This document shows positions 8,318 to 19,553 of a stretch of DNA of 64,000 nt, piece after piece. The translations under genes and the position numbers were made by a program. This DNA comes from Dyadobacter sp. MSC1_007. GTDB taxonomy: Bacteria; Bacteroidota; Bacteroidia; Cytophagales; Spirosomataceae. Location of the stretch: the NCBI RefSeq assembly GCF_023667495.1, contig NZ_JAMOZL010000006.1, positions 310,001 to 374,000 on the forward strand. The letters are read 5' to 3'. The notes below the pieces were generated by a model, which did not search any database, was not told where the DNA came from, and saw nothing but the letters and a program-made list of their open reading frames with translations. The stretch's first letter is position 1; every line of letters starts with the position of its first letter.

Positions 8318-9616
8318 TTATTTGCCTTTCAGTTTGTCAACCAGCCAATTGTTCATCAAGTCACGCTCTTCGGCGTAGGTCCAGTGGCCGGTATCCAGGT
8401 ATAATTTGAGTTCTTTGGGCGCAGTAGTCACATTGTAAGCAGAGTACATAGAAGTAGGAGGGCAGGTTTCATCATTAAAACCCCACATATAAAATCCGGG
8501 AACCTTCACTCGTCTTGCAAAATTGACTACATCATAATAGCCGACGGTGTTCAGTTTTTCTTTGGTATTATTGGTTTTTACACCGTTTTTGTCAAAATAA
8601 TGCGGCCATCCTCCGGCGCGTCCGTGCAGATACCCGGTGACATCGCTCAAAGCTGGATAGAAAGCGCCCAACCACTTCACGCGCGGATCAAGGCCTGCTG
8701 TGACGATGGATAATGCACCGCCCTGGCTTCCGCCTGTAACCGCCAAATTCTTGCCATCATATTGCGGAAGGCTTGTCAGGAAATCGTTCGCACGTACGCA
8801 ACCCAGGTAAACACGCTTGTAATAGAACTTATCTTTGTCGTCCAGGTTGTAAGCAGGGTACCCATTCAGCACGCCCTGGCCCATATCCAGGTACACCGAC
8901 GGGTCCATTGTAACAGGAATGCCATGTATTCCGATTTCCAATGTGATAATCTCCTTGTCGGCAGTAGCAACGTCGCCGCCATAAGCCCTCACGCCAGCTC
9001 CCGGAACGCGCAGCAATGCAGGATACTTGCCTTCCTTCTTTGGAACACTTAATATACCATACACCCGCACGCCCGGCCTGGTGTTTTGAAGGCTCAAATG
9101 ATACACATTGGTTTTTTCGGTACACTTTTCGGGCAGCAGCGTCATTTTGGCATCCATAGGAACGGCTGCAAGCTCTTTTTTTGCATTATCCCAAAAAGCA
9201 TCGAAATCCTCAGGATTAGCGACCGTCGGCTGGATTTTCAAAGGATCGAAACCCGCGGTGGCCAGTCCGCGAAACTCACCGCCATCCACATTGGCCCAGG
9301 CGACACATCTCAGGAAGCCGGGGGTTTTCAGGGTGCCGCCGTCAATGGTGAGGGTGCCATTGGCAGCAGTTTTTGTCTCTTTAATGGTAGGTTCAAGCTT
9401 TTCCAATCCGATCTCGTAACGGACTGATGCATTTTTTACCGGACTGCCGTTTCTTAGCACTGTGACGGTGAACTGCACTTTGTCCCCGGTTTTATAGGTC
9501 CAGTCATCACGATCAGTGGTGACGATGACTTCTACGGGACGCCTGGCTGGCTGGGCGTGCACGGCCAAAATTGTTATCCAAAATAAGAGCTGACTCAGTA
9601 AAAAGCGATTTTTCAT
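8318..9616 (-). CDS. Secreted acetylxylan esterase-like alpha/beta hydrolase
   Basis: A 432-residue secreted esterase. A signal peptide (about residues 1-21, ending VHAQ) is followed by a beta-sandwich domain (about 25-125) and an AXE1-type alpha/beta hydrolase domain. The visible catalytic triad is Ser297 in GGSQGG, Asp382 in GFNDETCPP and His411 in DTGHW. Family members remove acetyl groups from xylan or oligosaccharides, or act on cephalosporins. Together with the exported oxidoreductase downstream it suggests use of plant-derived sugars. The plus-strand frames over it are shadows. Confidence 0.92.
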   Translation of the reverse strand: MKNRFLLSQLLFWITILAVHAQPARRPVEVIVTTDRDDWTYKTGDKVQFTVTVLRNGSPVKNASVRYEIGLEKLEPTIKETKTAANGTLTIDGGTLKTPGFLRCVAWANVDGGEFRGLATAGFDPLKIQPTVANPEDFDAFWDNAKKELAAVPMDAKMTLLPEKCTEKTNVYHLSLQNTRPGVRVYGILSVPKKEGKYPALLRVPGAGVRAYGGDVATADKEIITLEIGIHGIPVTMDPSVYLDMGQGVLNGYPAYNLDDKDKFYYKRVYLGCVRANDFLTSLPQYDGKNLAVTGGSQGGALSIVTAGLDPRVKWLGAFYPALSDVTGYLHGRAGGWPHYFDKNGVKTNNTKEKLNTVGYYDVVNFARRVKVPGFYMWGFNDETCPPTSMYSAYNVTTAPKELKLYLDTGHWTYAEERDLMNNWLVDKLKGK

Positions 9617-9782
9617 AGACCGGCAATTTGTTCTATTTTATGGTTGAAAAGATTTAAGAATTGAAGGGTAAAGGGAGAAAATGCGCGAATCTTTTACAAT
9701 ACCAGCAGATTTTTTGCGATTTGCATTAATTTGCCCTTTGTTTAAACATATAAAGAAGCGGCTCTGACCGACGGCAACAAGC

Positions 9783-10529
9783 GTGGAAGCAATCAGGATT
9801 AATAAGTTTATTAGTGAAACAGGCTTCTGCTCACGGCGTGAGGCCGATAAACTGGTGGAGCAGGGCAAGGTAACGCTGAATGGCAGGACCGCGGTTTTGG
9901 GCGACAAAGCGGCCCCTGGCGACGACGTCCGGGTGAATGGGAAACCGTTGAAAGCAAAAAAGGCGGGCGTATATATCGCATTCAATAAACCGGTTGGCAT
10001 TACCTGCACGACCGAGCGGCAGATCAAAGGCAATATTATCGATTACATCAAGCATAAGGAACGCATTTTCCCGATTGGCCGGCTCGACAAGCCCTCCGAG
10101 GGACTGATATTTCTGACCAGCGATGGCGATATTGTCAATAAGATACTACGGGCCGGAAACAATCATGAAAAAGAATATGTCGTGACTGTTAACAAACCTA
10201 TCACGGGGGACTTCATTCAAAAAATGGCTTCCGGTGTGCCGATTTTAGGAGTAGTTACCAAAAAATGTTTTGTCCGAAAGGATAGCAGTTTCGTTTTTAC
10301 CATTATTCTGACACAAGGACTTAACCGGCAAATACGGCGGATGTGCGAATTCCTGGGATATGAAGTGACCAGGCTGAAACGCGTCCGGATCATGAATGTG
10401 ACACTTGAAAACCTGCCGACGGGAAAATGGCGTGACCTAACCCCGGCGGAAATGGAGGAGATCAACAAAGCCGTGGCCAATTCAGTGAAGACGGAGGAGG
10501 GGTCGCAGTTTGACGAGTGGGATGAATAG
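9783..10529 (+). CDS. rluF: 23S rRNA pseudouridine synthase RluF-type
   Basis: A 248-residue pseudouridine synthase with an N-terminal S4 RNA-binding domain (about 3-50, [20 protein letters not shown]) and a RsuA/RluB-E-F catalytic domain. The catalytic aspartate is residue 102 in [12 protein letters not shown], and the late motif [17 protein letters not shown] matches RluF. E. coli RluF modifies U2604 of 23S rRNA. The start is a GTG at 9783; no in-frame ATG lies near it. A purine-rich tandem repeat begins right at its stop. The minus-strand frame at 9638-10033 is a shadow. Confidence 0.93.
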   Translation: MEAIRINKFISETGFCSRREADKLVEQGKVTLNGRTAVLGDKAAPGDDVRVNGKPLKAKKAGVYIAFNKPVGITCTTERQIKGNIIDYIKHKERIFPIGRLDKPSEGLIFLTSDGDIVNKILRAGNNHEKEYVVTVNKPITGDFIQKMASGVPILGVVTKKCFVRKDSSFVFTIILTQGLNRQIRRMCEFLGYEVTRLKRVRIMNVTLENLPTGKWRDLTPAEMEEINKAVANSVKTEEGSQFDEWDE

Positions 10530-10634
10530 AGGGAGGAAGGGAATAGGGAGGAAGGGAGGAAGGGATCAGGGAGGAAGGGATTAGGGAGGAAGGGATTAAG
10601 AGAGGAAGGGATTAAGGACGAAGGGAGGATGGGA
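10529..10634. repeat. Purine-rich tandem repeat, unit GGGAGGAAGGGATTA
   Basis: About six imperfect copies of a 15-18 nt unit run without break between rluF and the serine hydrolase. The copies differ as GGGAATA, GGGATCA, GGGATTA and GGGATTAAGA. The plus strand is almost free of pyrimidines for 100 nt. Related pieces occur at 9654-9676 and, on the other strand, at about 22070-22090. Confidence 0.9.
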
Positions 10635-10659
10635 AAATTTAAATGGGAGGGTTGTAAAT

Positions 10660-11901
10660 ATGGCTAAATTTCTGCTTTTGGTTCTTTTGGTTGGTCATAC
10701 GGTGCTGGGGCAGGATCGGGATACGGTTTTGCTTGAAAAATTGATGCGAGGCCGGCCTGAATTGTTCGGTAAAATCCTAAGTCACCCGCAGAAAAACCAG
10801 GTTCAGATACTCTATACGCAAATTGACCGGGACCAGAACAATGTACCGCATTTCAAAAGTTACAGCTATAATCTCGACGATCTGCATTACTTTTTCCCGG
10901 CCAGCACGGTAAAACTACCGACCGTGATTTTTGCATTGGAAAAGCTGAATGAACTTAGCATCCCCGGCCTGACGCGGACGAGTACGATGATCACTGGAGC
11001 AGATTTTACCAAGCAAACGAGCGTCGAGAAAGACAGCAGTTCTGCCAGTGGCTTACCATCTTTAGAACATTATATCAAAAAAATACTGCTTGTAAGCGAC
11101 AACGATGCCTACAACCGGCTTTACGAGTGGATCGGCAGGGCGGAGATCAATCGGCGTCTGAGTCGGCACGGACTCACAACGAGCCGTATCGTGAACCGTT
11201 ATGCGGTGAAGGACACCGACGAGACAGCGAGGCACACCAATCCAATCCGTTTTTATGATGGTCAAAAGCTGTTGTACAGCCAGCCAGGACAATTTGATCC
11301 GCAAAATTACCCATTAGATCTGACCAACACCTCAATGGGACGGGCCTATATGGATAGCTCCGACAGGCTGGTAAATAAGCCGTTTAACATGGCGAACAAA
11401 AACGCTTTCAGTCTTACCGACCAGCAAAAGGTGATGAAAAAGCTGCTTTTTCCTGAGGTTTTTACAAACGAAGAACGGTTTAATCTGACTCCGGACGATT
11501 ACAGGCTGATTTATGCCTATATGAGCAAGCTGCCGACGGAGAGCGATTATCCGCATTATGACGCCGTTGAGTATTGGCCGCTTTATACCAAGTTCCTTTT
11601 CTACGGTGCGGACAAAGAAGCAGAGTCACGCCCGGAAATTCGCATTTTCAATAAATACGGTGATTCTTACGGATTCATTATTGATAACGCCTATATCGTT
11701 GATTTTGAACGCAAAGTAGAATTTATGCTCAGCGCCGTCGTCCAGTCAAACGAGGATGGTATTTATAACGACGACCGCTATGAATACAAGGAAGTTTGCT
11801 ACCCGTTTATGAAAAATCTCGGGCAGCTGATCTATGAATTCGAATTGGGCAGAGCAAAGAAGCATCTACCCGACCTTTCCAAATTTCGCTTGCCATACTA
11901 A
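10660..11901 (+). CDS. Secreted serine hydrolase, beta-lactamase/transpeptidase-like
   Basis: A 413-residue protein with a signal peptide (about residues 1-18, VGHTVLGQ). The penicillin-binding/class A beta-lactamase motifs are present in relaxed form: SxxK is Ser82-Thr-Val-Lys85 (FPASTVKLP), SDN appears in VSDNDAYNRL, and the KTG position may be KYGDSYG near residue 342. The absent strict KTG argues against a real beta-lactamase; a peptidoglycan or ester hydrolase is more likely. Only 17 bp separate it from the glycosidase-like gene at 11919, so the two form an operon. Confidence 0.85.
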   Translation: MAKFLLLVLLVGHTVLGQDRDTVLLEKLMRGRPELFGKILSHPQKNQVQILYTQIDRDQNNVPHFKSYSYNLDDLHYFFPASTVKLPTVIFALEKLNELSIPGLTRTSTMITGADFTKQTSVEKDSSSASGLPSLEHYIKKILLVSDNDAYNRLYEWIGRAEINRRLSRHGLTTSRIVNRYAVKDTDETARHTNPIRFYDGQKLLYSQPGQFDPQNYPLDLTNTSMGRAYMDSSDRLVNKPFNMANKNAFSLTDQQKVMKKLLFPEVFTNEERFNLTPDDYRLIYAYMSKLPTESDYPHYDAVEYWPLYTKFLFYGADKEAESRPEIRIFNKYGDSYGFIIDNAYIVDFERKVEFMLSAVVQSNEDGIYNDDRYEYKEVCYPFMKNLGQLIYEFELGRAKKHLPDLSKFRLPY

Positions 11902-11918
11902 ACCAATAACCCACCATA

Positions 11919-14108
11919 ATGAAATTGAAACGATTTGTGTTCGCTCTGAGCCTGTTTGCGACTACATCAAATGCACAGAAATTACCGGTCTGGAAAACAG
12001 GCCCCGATCCAAAAGCCAGCGCCGATTGGCTGATCCATCCTGTGACCGAGAAGGCCGGGGTCTACCAATCTGCCGATGGGAAGGATATCATATTATATAA
12101 TGGGTTGCTCAAACGGGTACTCCGCATTGTGCCCGATGCGGCGACTACCAGTTTTAAAAATCTGTCGAACGGACAGGAACTGATTCGTGCGGTGAAGCCC
12201 GAGGCAAGGCTTGTGATTAATGGCCGCAATTATCCTGTGGGCGGTTTGAATGGACAAAAGGAGAACGGTTATCTTTTGCCAGAATGGGTCGAAGGTTTTA
12301 CCAGATCGGATAGCGCATTTCATTATTCGGGCTATGAAATAACCGATATAAAGCCTTACCTGAAATGGCAGACCTCCATGTGGTCGGGCAACAAGCAGCA
12401 CGCAACCGGCAAGACGATCATCATGCGCTATCAGTCGTCGCTGGCGGGCTTGCAGGGACTGGAAGTACGCGTACATTACTCGATTTATGACGGCATTCCA
12501 TTGCTGAGCAAATGGGTTACACTCCAAAACGGAACTGGAAAGGCCATTCGTGTAGACCAGGTTGTGAATGAAGTGCTGGGCGTTGTTGAGGAGGAAAGCG
12601 CAGTAGAAGGCAGACTGGAGAAAATGGCGACGCCCAACGGCATTTACATTGAAAACAATTTTGCCTTCAATAATGCCATGCGCTATGAACTGAGCGATCA
12701 GGCGACGCATTGGAAGGCCGACCCAAGCTACACTTCGCAGGTGCATTATCCTTATCAAACACCTTGTTTGCTCGAAATACACCCCGGGAAAGAAATGGGC
12801 GTGGCGTTGAAAAATGGCGAAACGCTGGAATCCATCCGTACCTATGAGCTTTTGCAAGACAGTTACGACCGGGAACGAAAAGGGTTGGCTGTGCGAAAAA
12901 TGTACCGCACAATAGCACCCTGGACGACCAGCAACCCGATTTTTATGCATTTGGTGAGTAAAAATGATGAAGAGGTCCGGACAGCGATCGATCAATGCGC
13001 GGCTACGGGTTATGAGGCGTTGATACTTTCCTTTGGAAGCCATTGCAACATGGAAGATGTAGCCGATGCAAACCTTCAAAAATGGAAGCAGCTGGCGGAT
13101 TATGCGCATAGCAAAAATGTCAAAATCGGAAGTTACTCCCTTTTTAGCTCGCGAAGGATTAGCGATGAGGATGACGTGATTGACCCTAAAACAGGAAAAC
13201 CGGGCGGCGCATTCTTTGGTGGTCACGCGCCATGCCTGGGCAGCAAATGGGGGTTGGCCTATCTTGAAAAATTAAAAAAATTCATCTCGCACACAGGTTT
13301 TGACATTTTTGAAAACGATGGCCCTTATCCCGGCGACGTATGTGCGTCGATGACACACCCCGGCCACGAGGGCCTGCACGACTCGCAATGGCGCCAGATG
13401 GAGTTACAAAAAAGCCTTTACCGCTGGTGCAACGAGCATGATGTATACGTAAACGCGCCGGATTGGTATTTTTTGGATGGTACGAATAAAATAGCATTGG
13501 GTTACCGGGAAGTCAATTTTTCGCTTTCGCGTGACCAGCAAAAGATCCTGAACCGTCAGAATATCTACGATGCCCTATGGGTTGAAATACCGGCAATGGT
13601 TTGGGGTTTTGTGCCGCTTACGAAGTACCAGGGCGGCGGGGATGATGCTATTCTCGAACCGCTGTCGCAGCATTTGGACTCCTATGAACAACTGATGATG
13701 CAGTATTATGGTGCGGGTATTCAGGCATGTTACCGTGGGCCGAGGCTTTATGACACCGACGAGACGAAGCAAACGGTTATCAATGTCATCCAATGGTACA
13801 AAAAGTACCGTAACATTCTCAATTCCGACATCGTACACCTGCGCCGCGCCGATGGCCGCGATTGGGACGGCATCATGCATGTGAATCCGGGCTTGAAAGA
13901 AAAGGGCCTGGTAATGCTCTATAATCCTCTCAATGAAACGGTAACCCGTTCGATCGAACTCCCCGTTTATTATACCGGCCAGCACAAAACGGTAAATATC
14001 CGCGAAAAAGAGGGTCCGGCAAAAACGTATCAGGCTAACCGTAATTATCAGGTTAAAGTGAATGTAAAACTGCCTGCGAAGGGATATACCTGGCTGGTTT
14101 TGGAGTGA
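11919..14108 (+). CDS. Secreted alpha-galactosidase-like (GH36-type) protein
   Basis: A 729-residue exported protein (signal peptide about 1-19, TTSNAQ). An N-terminal beta-rich domain (about 30-330) precedes a probable TIM-barrel with DIFENDGPYPGD, whose Asp467 is the best candidate nucleophile, and GVYVNAPDWYFLDG-like strands, then a C-terminal beta domain with YNPLNETV. This order resembles GH36/GH31-clan alpha-galactosidases. The exact family and substrate are uncertain. It follows the serine hydrolase by 17 bp. Several minus-strand frames over it, up to 377 codons, are shadows. Confidence 0.75.
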   Translation: MKLKRFVFALSLFATTSNAQKLPVWKTGPDPKASADWLIHPVTEKAGVYQSADGKDIILYNGLLKRVLRIVPDAATTSFKNLSNGQELIRAVKPEARLVINGRNYPVGGLNGQKENGYLLPEWVEGFTRSDSAFHYSGYEITDIKPYLKWQTSMWSGNKQHATGKTIIMRYQSSLAGLQGLEVRVHYSIYDGIPLLSKWVTLQNGTGKAIRVDQVVNEVLGVVEEESAVEGRLEKMATPNGIYIENNFAFNNAMRYELSDQATHWKADPSYTSQVHYPYQTPCLLEIHPGKEMGVALKNGETLESIRTYELLQDSYDRERKGLAVRKMYRTIAPWTTSNPIFMHLVSKNDEEVRTAIDQCAATGYEALILSFGSHCNMEDVADANLQKWKQLADYAHSKNVKIGSYSLFSSRRISDEDDVIDPKTGKPGGAFFGGHAPCLGSKWGLAYLEKLKKFISHTGFDIFENDGPYPGDVCASMTHPGHEGLHDSQWRQMELQKSLYRWCNEHDVYVNAPDWYFLDGTNKIALGYREVNFSLSRDQQKILNRQNIYDALWVEIPAMVWGFVPLTKYQGGGDDAILEPLSQHLDSYEQLMMQYYGAGIQACYRGPRLYDTDETKQTVINVIQWYKKYRNILNSDIVHLRRADGRDWDGIMHVNPGLKEKGLVMLYNPLNETVTRSIELPVYYTGQHKTVNIREKEGPAKTYQANRNYQVKVNVKLPAKGYTWLVLE

Positions 14109-14116
14109 GGGATTTT

Positions 14117-14560
14117 TTATTTTTTGAATTTCGAGATGTTATATAGCTCCTCGGTGGTTATGAACTTATCCCATTGTTTTTTCGATAGACCTTTGATAAG
14201 TTCTTTGTCTCCGCTCCAGAGTCGGCCGCGGCAATGGTCTGTCAGTGCGACAAATTCGGTATCATCGATATCTACATCCTTAGCGAGGGCTTCACATTTG
14301 AGGAATGTTTCTTTGGGAATAAGATGAATATTTATGAACCTTATTTTGCTGGTTATCAAATGAATAATTCGATCAAGTTCGGTATCTGAATATTTTGATA
14401 ACTGCTGAATTTTGTTTTTGTGCTCATGTATTTCGGCGAGCAGCTGATCTGTGGAGTAGAAGTTGAGGCGGGTTTTTGGGCGAAGAATGATTTGAGCAAT
14501 CCGACTGTTTGTGTTCAGAATTGCACTAAACGCTATATTAGTGTCGACAACTATCCTCAC
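14117..14560 (-). CDS. PIN-domain toxin of a VapC-like toxin-antitoxin pair
   Basis: A 147-residue PIN-domain protein of the COG1569 'putative toxin' type. The acidic metal-binding set is visible as Asp6 (VVDTNIAFSA), Glu43, Asp100 (DIDDTEF) and Asp118 (SGDKEL). Known PIN toxins are Mg-dependent ribonucleases that cut tRNA, rRNA or mRNA. Its start overlaps the antitoxin stop as ATGA (14557-14560), the classic coupled order with the antitoxin first. The RNA target is unknown. Confidence 0.87.
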   Translation of the reverse strand: MRIVVDTNIAFSAILNTNSRIAQIILRPKTRLNFYSTDQLLAEIHEHKNKIQQLSKYSDTELDRIIHLITSKIRFINIHLIPKETFLKCEALAKDVDIDDTEFVALTDHCRGRLWSGDKELIKGLSKKQWDKFITTEELYNISKFKK

Positions 14561-14760
14561 AAGCCGAGTTTAGATTTGGTCTTTTCCCATCGGCCTTTTT
14601 TAATGGTTTTAACAAAATCGTCTACCTCAGTTTGATCTGCTTTTGATTTTTTTGCCAGTTCTGTGAATTCCAGCATGTCACTAATGTCCTGTAAGTCATC
14701 GACATTAATGTTACCCTTGACGCGAAAAACTGTCTCGTTTTTTAGTCTCTCAATGATCAT
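14557..14760 (-). CDS. Antitoxin of the PIN-domain pair
   Basis: A 67-residue acidic and basic helical protein directly upstream of the PIN toxin, overlapping it by 4 nt. The N-terminal part (MIIERLKNETVFRVKGNINV) reads as two beta strands and the C-terminal part (DDFVKTIKKGRWEKTKSKLG) as a helix able to sit on the toxin. No DNA-binding fold can be named with certainty. The role is inferred from position and size; the gene itself is well supported by the tight overlap. Confidence 0.75.
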   Translation of the reverse strand: MIIERLKNETVFRVKGNINVDDLQDISDMLEFTELAKKSKADQTEVDDFVKTIKKGRWEKTKSKLGL

Positions 14761-15154
14761 AAGCTATAAGAGTTGATGTTCAACTTGGCCAGGGCACTTC
14801 CCGAAACAAGGTATCTAATTTAAATCAAATAGTCCTGAATTCAAAACGTGGATTCTTGGCCGTCGCGACGCCCAACCGTTAGATAATTGATCTTCTGCTC
14901 TTAGATAACGACCAATAAATATGTAAGCGAAACGTTTGATTTTGATTAACAGCATTCTAATTTAAACAAAGATGATAGGAGCCAATCTTTGAATTTTCAC
15001 TCCAAAAGACTTTGCAAACTGCGTAACCAACAATCATCCCCTGGATTAGTGCCGGGGGATGATTTTATTGTTTTGGAAGGGTTAATACAAGATTCGTCGG
15101 CGCGTCCCTGACGAAAATCGCTTATATTAGGACTTCCTAAATCTACTCTTTTTG
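14761..15154. other. Gene-free region with a possible small transcript
   Basis: No credible protein gene in 394 bp. It must hold the promoter of the antitoxin-toxin pair. A direct repeat TTAGATAA occurs at 14879-14886 and 14901-14908. A promoter-like stretch TTTG...TAATTTAA lies at about 14935-14966, and a strong plus-strand terminator at 15032-15074 has no gene in front of it. Confidence 0.55.
15032..15074 (+). terminator. Orphan rho-independent terminator
   Basis: AATCATCCCC (15032-15041) and GGGGATGATT (15055-15064) form a perfect 10-bp stem with a 13-nt loop, followed by TTATTGTTTT. The U-rich tail exists only on the plus strand, yet the nearest plus-strand gene upstream ends at 14108, beyond the minus-strand toxin-antitoxin pair. 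It may close a small RNA or a remnant transcript. Confidence 0.6.
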
Positions 15155-16360
15155 ATGACTAAGTTAAGTTCCCCCTCGCTACGCCTGGACTCGATCGATG
15201 TTTTTCGGGCTGTTACCATGTTTTTGATGATTTTCGTGAACGACCTATGGACACTCGAAGATGTGCCCAACTGGCTGAAACATAGTAAGGCGGCCGAGGA
15301 CGCGATGGGTCTTTCAGACGTCGTTTTTCCGGGATTTCTATTTATTGTCGGCCTTTCGATCCCCTTTGCAATTGCCAACCGTAAGCAAAAGGGCGATTCA
15401 GACTGGACGGTCCTCAGACACATTGCCGAGCGGACGTTCGCATTGCTATTAATGGGTATTTTCATCGTCAATTATGAAAACATCGCAGGGCTGGCGATGG
15501 CGATTAGTAAATATGTGTGGGAGATCGGCATGGTGATTGCGTTTTTCCTGATATGGAATGTATATCCTCAGAATCCTGATAAAAAGTCTTTGTATACCGG
15601 CCTAAAAGTGTTGGGTTATCTGTTACTGATCGGTTTGGCTGTCGTTTACAAAGGTGGCGAGGCGGATAATCCTTCGTGGATGAAAACGCATTGGTATGGG
15701 ATCCTTGGACTGATCGGCTGGTCTTATTTATGGGGTGCGGTAACCTATTTGCTCACAAAGGACCGGCTGACGTGGGCGGTAACCGGGTGGTTGTTTTTCG
15801 TATTATTCAACTTCGCCGACTTTGGAGGAATGCTCGGCTTTCTTGATCCAATCAAAAAATACGTATGGATCGTCGGCAGCGGTTCGATGCCTGGCTTTGT
15901 GATGGCGGGGGTAGTAGCTTCGGTAATTTACCGGAATCAGATTGCAAAAGGCGCGGCGAACAATGGTTACCTATTAATGTTGATAGTATTGGGTGTGGTC
16001 TGCCTGACATATGGTTTTGGCACGCGGCCATTTTGGGGTATATCCAAGATCAGGGCGACACCGGCATGGGTAGGTGTTTGCAGCGGGATCAGCTTTTTTA
16101 CATTTGGATTCCTTTTTTGGTTGGTTGATCTTAAAAAAATAAAAAACTGGGCGAATATCCTCAAACCGGCAGGTACCGCAACGCTCACGTGCTACCTGAT
16201 CCCATATATATGGTACGCAGTGATCACTTTGCTCGGAATTAGTTTGCCGATGTACCTGCGGACCGGGCTGATCGGCCTGGTCAAGTCGTTGATTTTTTCA
16301 CTTCTGGTCATATTACTGACGGGGCTGATCAACAGATTTGGCATTAAACTTAAGATTTAG
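15155..16360 (+). CDS. NagX/HGSNAT-like multispan membrane protein (DUF5009 type)
   Basis: A 401-residue integral membrane protein with about ten hydrophobic segments. The opening DSIDVFRAVTMFLMIFVND and VVFPGFLFIVGLSIPFA match the acyltransferase-like family that includes human heparan-alpha-glucosaminide N-acetyltransferase and bacterial NagX. Those proteins move acetyl groups across the membrane to amino sugars, or are thought to transport them. The ATG at 15155 directly follows an in-frame TTG and is the better start. The neighbour is a sugar isomerase-like gene. Confidence 0.85.
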   Translation: MTKLSSPSLRLDSIDVFRAVTMFLMIFVNDLWTLEDVPNWLKHSKAAEDAMGLSDVVFPGFLFIVGLSIPFAIANRKQKGDSDWTVLRHIAERTFALLLMGIFIVNYENIAGLAMAISKYVWEIGMVIAFFLIWNVYPQNPDKKSLYTGLKVLGYLLLIGLAVVYKGGEADNPSWMKTHWYGILGLIGWSYLWGAVTYLLTKDRLTWAVTGWLFFVLFNFADFGGMLGFLDPIKKYVWIVGSGSMPGFVMAGVVASVIYRNQIAKGAANNGYLLMLIVLGVVCLTYGFGTRPFWGISKIRATPAWVGVCSGISFFTFGFLFWLVDLKKIKNWANILKPAGTATLTCYLIPYIWYAVITLLGISLPMYLRTGLIGLVKSLIFSLLVILLTGLINRFGIKLKI

Positions 16361-16428
16361 GCAGATAGGTGGTAAATCCCGGACTCTTCGTCTTTATATG
16401 AGTAGCAATCAATTTCAATTTATATAAA

Positions 16429-17268
16429 ATGAATTCGAGAAGAACATTTGTCAAGAAGGGCATTGCCGGCCTGATGGCAGGCAGTATGATCTCACTGCCC
16501 GAAAAAAGCATTGCCGGGCAGCCGCCGCAGAAAAAGGAGGATACGTTCAAACTTGGGATCGCCGGTTACAGTTTTGTCAATTTTAAACTGGACGAGTCCC
16601 TTGCAATGATGCAAAAGACGGATGTTCATTATTTGTGTATCAAAGATTTTCACCTTCCCTATAAAAGTACCGCAGAGGAGATCGCAGCATTTCATCAAAA
16701 ACTGAAAGATGCAGGTGTGACGGGTTATGCCGTAGGGCCTATTTATACCAAAACCCATCAGGATATCGATAATGCATTTGATTATGCCAAAAGGGTAGGC
16801 GTGGACCTGATCGTGGGTATCCCCAATCACGAAGATCTGAAATATGTGGAGCAAAAAGTGAAGGAATACAACATCCGTTACGCGATCCACAATCACGGGC
16901 CGGAGGATAAACTGTACCCCAATGCAATTTCTGTTTACAATCTGATCAAGGACCTGGACGCGCGCGTAGGCCTTTGTTTTGATATGGGACACAATAAAAG
17001 GGACAATCAGGACTCTGTCGCTGATCTGGGTAAGTACGGCAAACGGATTTTTGATATACACCTCAAAAACGTGACCGCCGCAACCAAGGAAGGCAAAACC
17101 TGCGAACTGGGACGAGGAATTATTGATATTCCTGCATTCGTGAAAATGTTACGCAAAATCAAATATCCCGGTTCTTGCAGCCTTGAATATGAGAAAGATA
17201 TGAAAGATCCACTGGCGGGAATCGCCGAATCCGTAGGGTATTTCAGGGGAGTGTGTCAGGCGAGTTGA
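16429..17268 (+). CDS. Sugar phosphate isomerase/epimerase-like TIM-barrel protein, Tat-like signal
   Basis: A 279-residue protein with the twin-arginine start MNSRRTFVKKGIAGLMAG, so it is probably exported folded. The rest is an AP-endonuclease-2/xylose-isomerase-like TIM barrel, with NHGPEDKLYPNA, GLCFDMGHNKRDNQD and SLEYEKDM providing the usual Glu/His/Asp metal ligands. Such exported proteins occur with secreted sugar enzymes in Bacteroidota; the substrate is not known. It starts 68 bp after the membrane acyltransferase-like gene, possibly as part of one unit. Confidence 0.88.
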   Translation: MNSRRTFVKKGIAGLMAGSMISLPEKSIAGQPPQKKEDTFKLGIAGYSFVNFKLDESLAMMQKTDVHYLCIKDFHLPYKSTAEEIAAFHQKLKDAGVTGYAVGPIYTKTHQDIDNAFDYAKRVGVDLIVGIPNHEDLKYVEQKVKEYNIRYAIHNHGPEDKLYPNAISVYNLIKDLDARVGLCFDMGHNKRDNQDSVADLGKYGKRIFDIHLKNVTAATKEGKTCELGRGIIDIPAFVKMLRKIKYPGSCSLEYEKDMKDPLAGIAESVGYFRGVCQAS

Positions 17269-17324
17269 TGAAGAAAAGACGCATAAACTGCTGTAAAGTC
17301 ATATTTTTGCAGGATCAAGCTTGA

Positions 17325-19372
<2,048 letters not shown>

Positions 19373-19553
19373 TAAGTATGCTGCAAGTTACGTCTCATTT
19401 TTTTCATTTTTGGCCAAATTTGACGGAAAATGCTTCTGGCTGATCGCGTAAGAGCATATTACCGTTCAATTTTCATTTTCCTGAATATACGGGCAGTAGT
19501 TATTAAGTTTTTTTATTAAGTTTAGTTTTAATCGGATCACTAAACCATTTTCA

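Noticed and set aside
9638..10033. Minus-strand open frame over the start of rluF
   Set aside because: Covers the S4 domain of RluF on the opposite strand and has no family pattern.
10529..10634. Purine repeat as a CRISPR array
   Set aside because: Units are contiguous, without spacers of constant length, and no cas gene is in the window.
10660..11901. Serine hydrolase as an antibiotic-resistance beta-lactamase
   Set aside because: SxxK and SDN-like motifs are present but the KTG motif is only KYGDSYG; length and context do not support a resistance role.
12093..13226. Long minus-strand open frame of 377 codons inside the glycosidase-like gene
   Set aside because: It is antisense to a gene with a signal peptide and a clear family pattern; the translation has low-pattern composition typical of a shadow frame.
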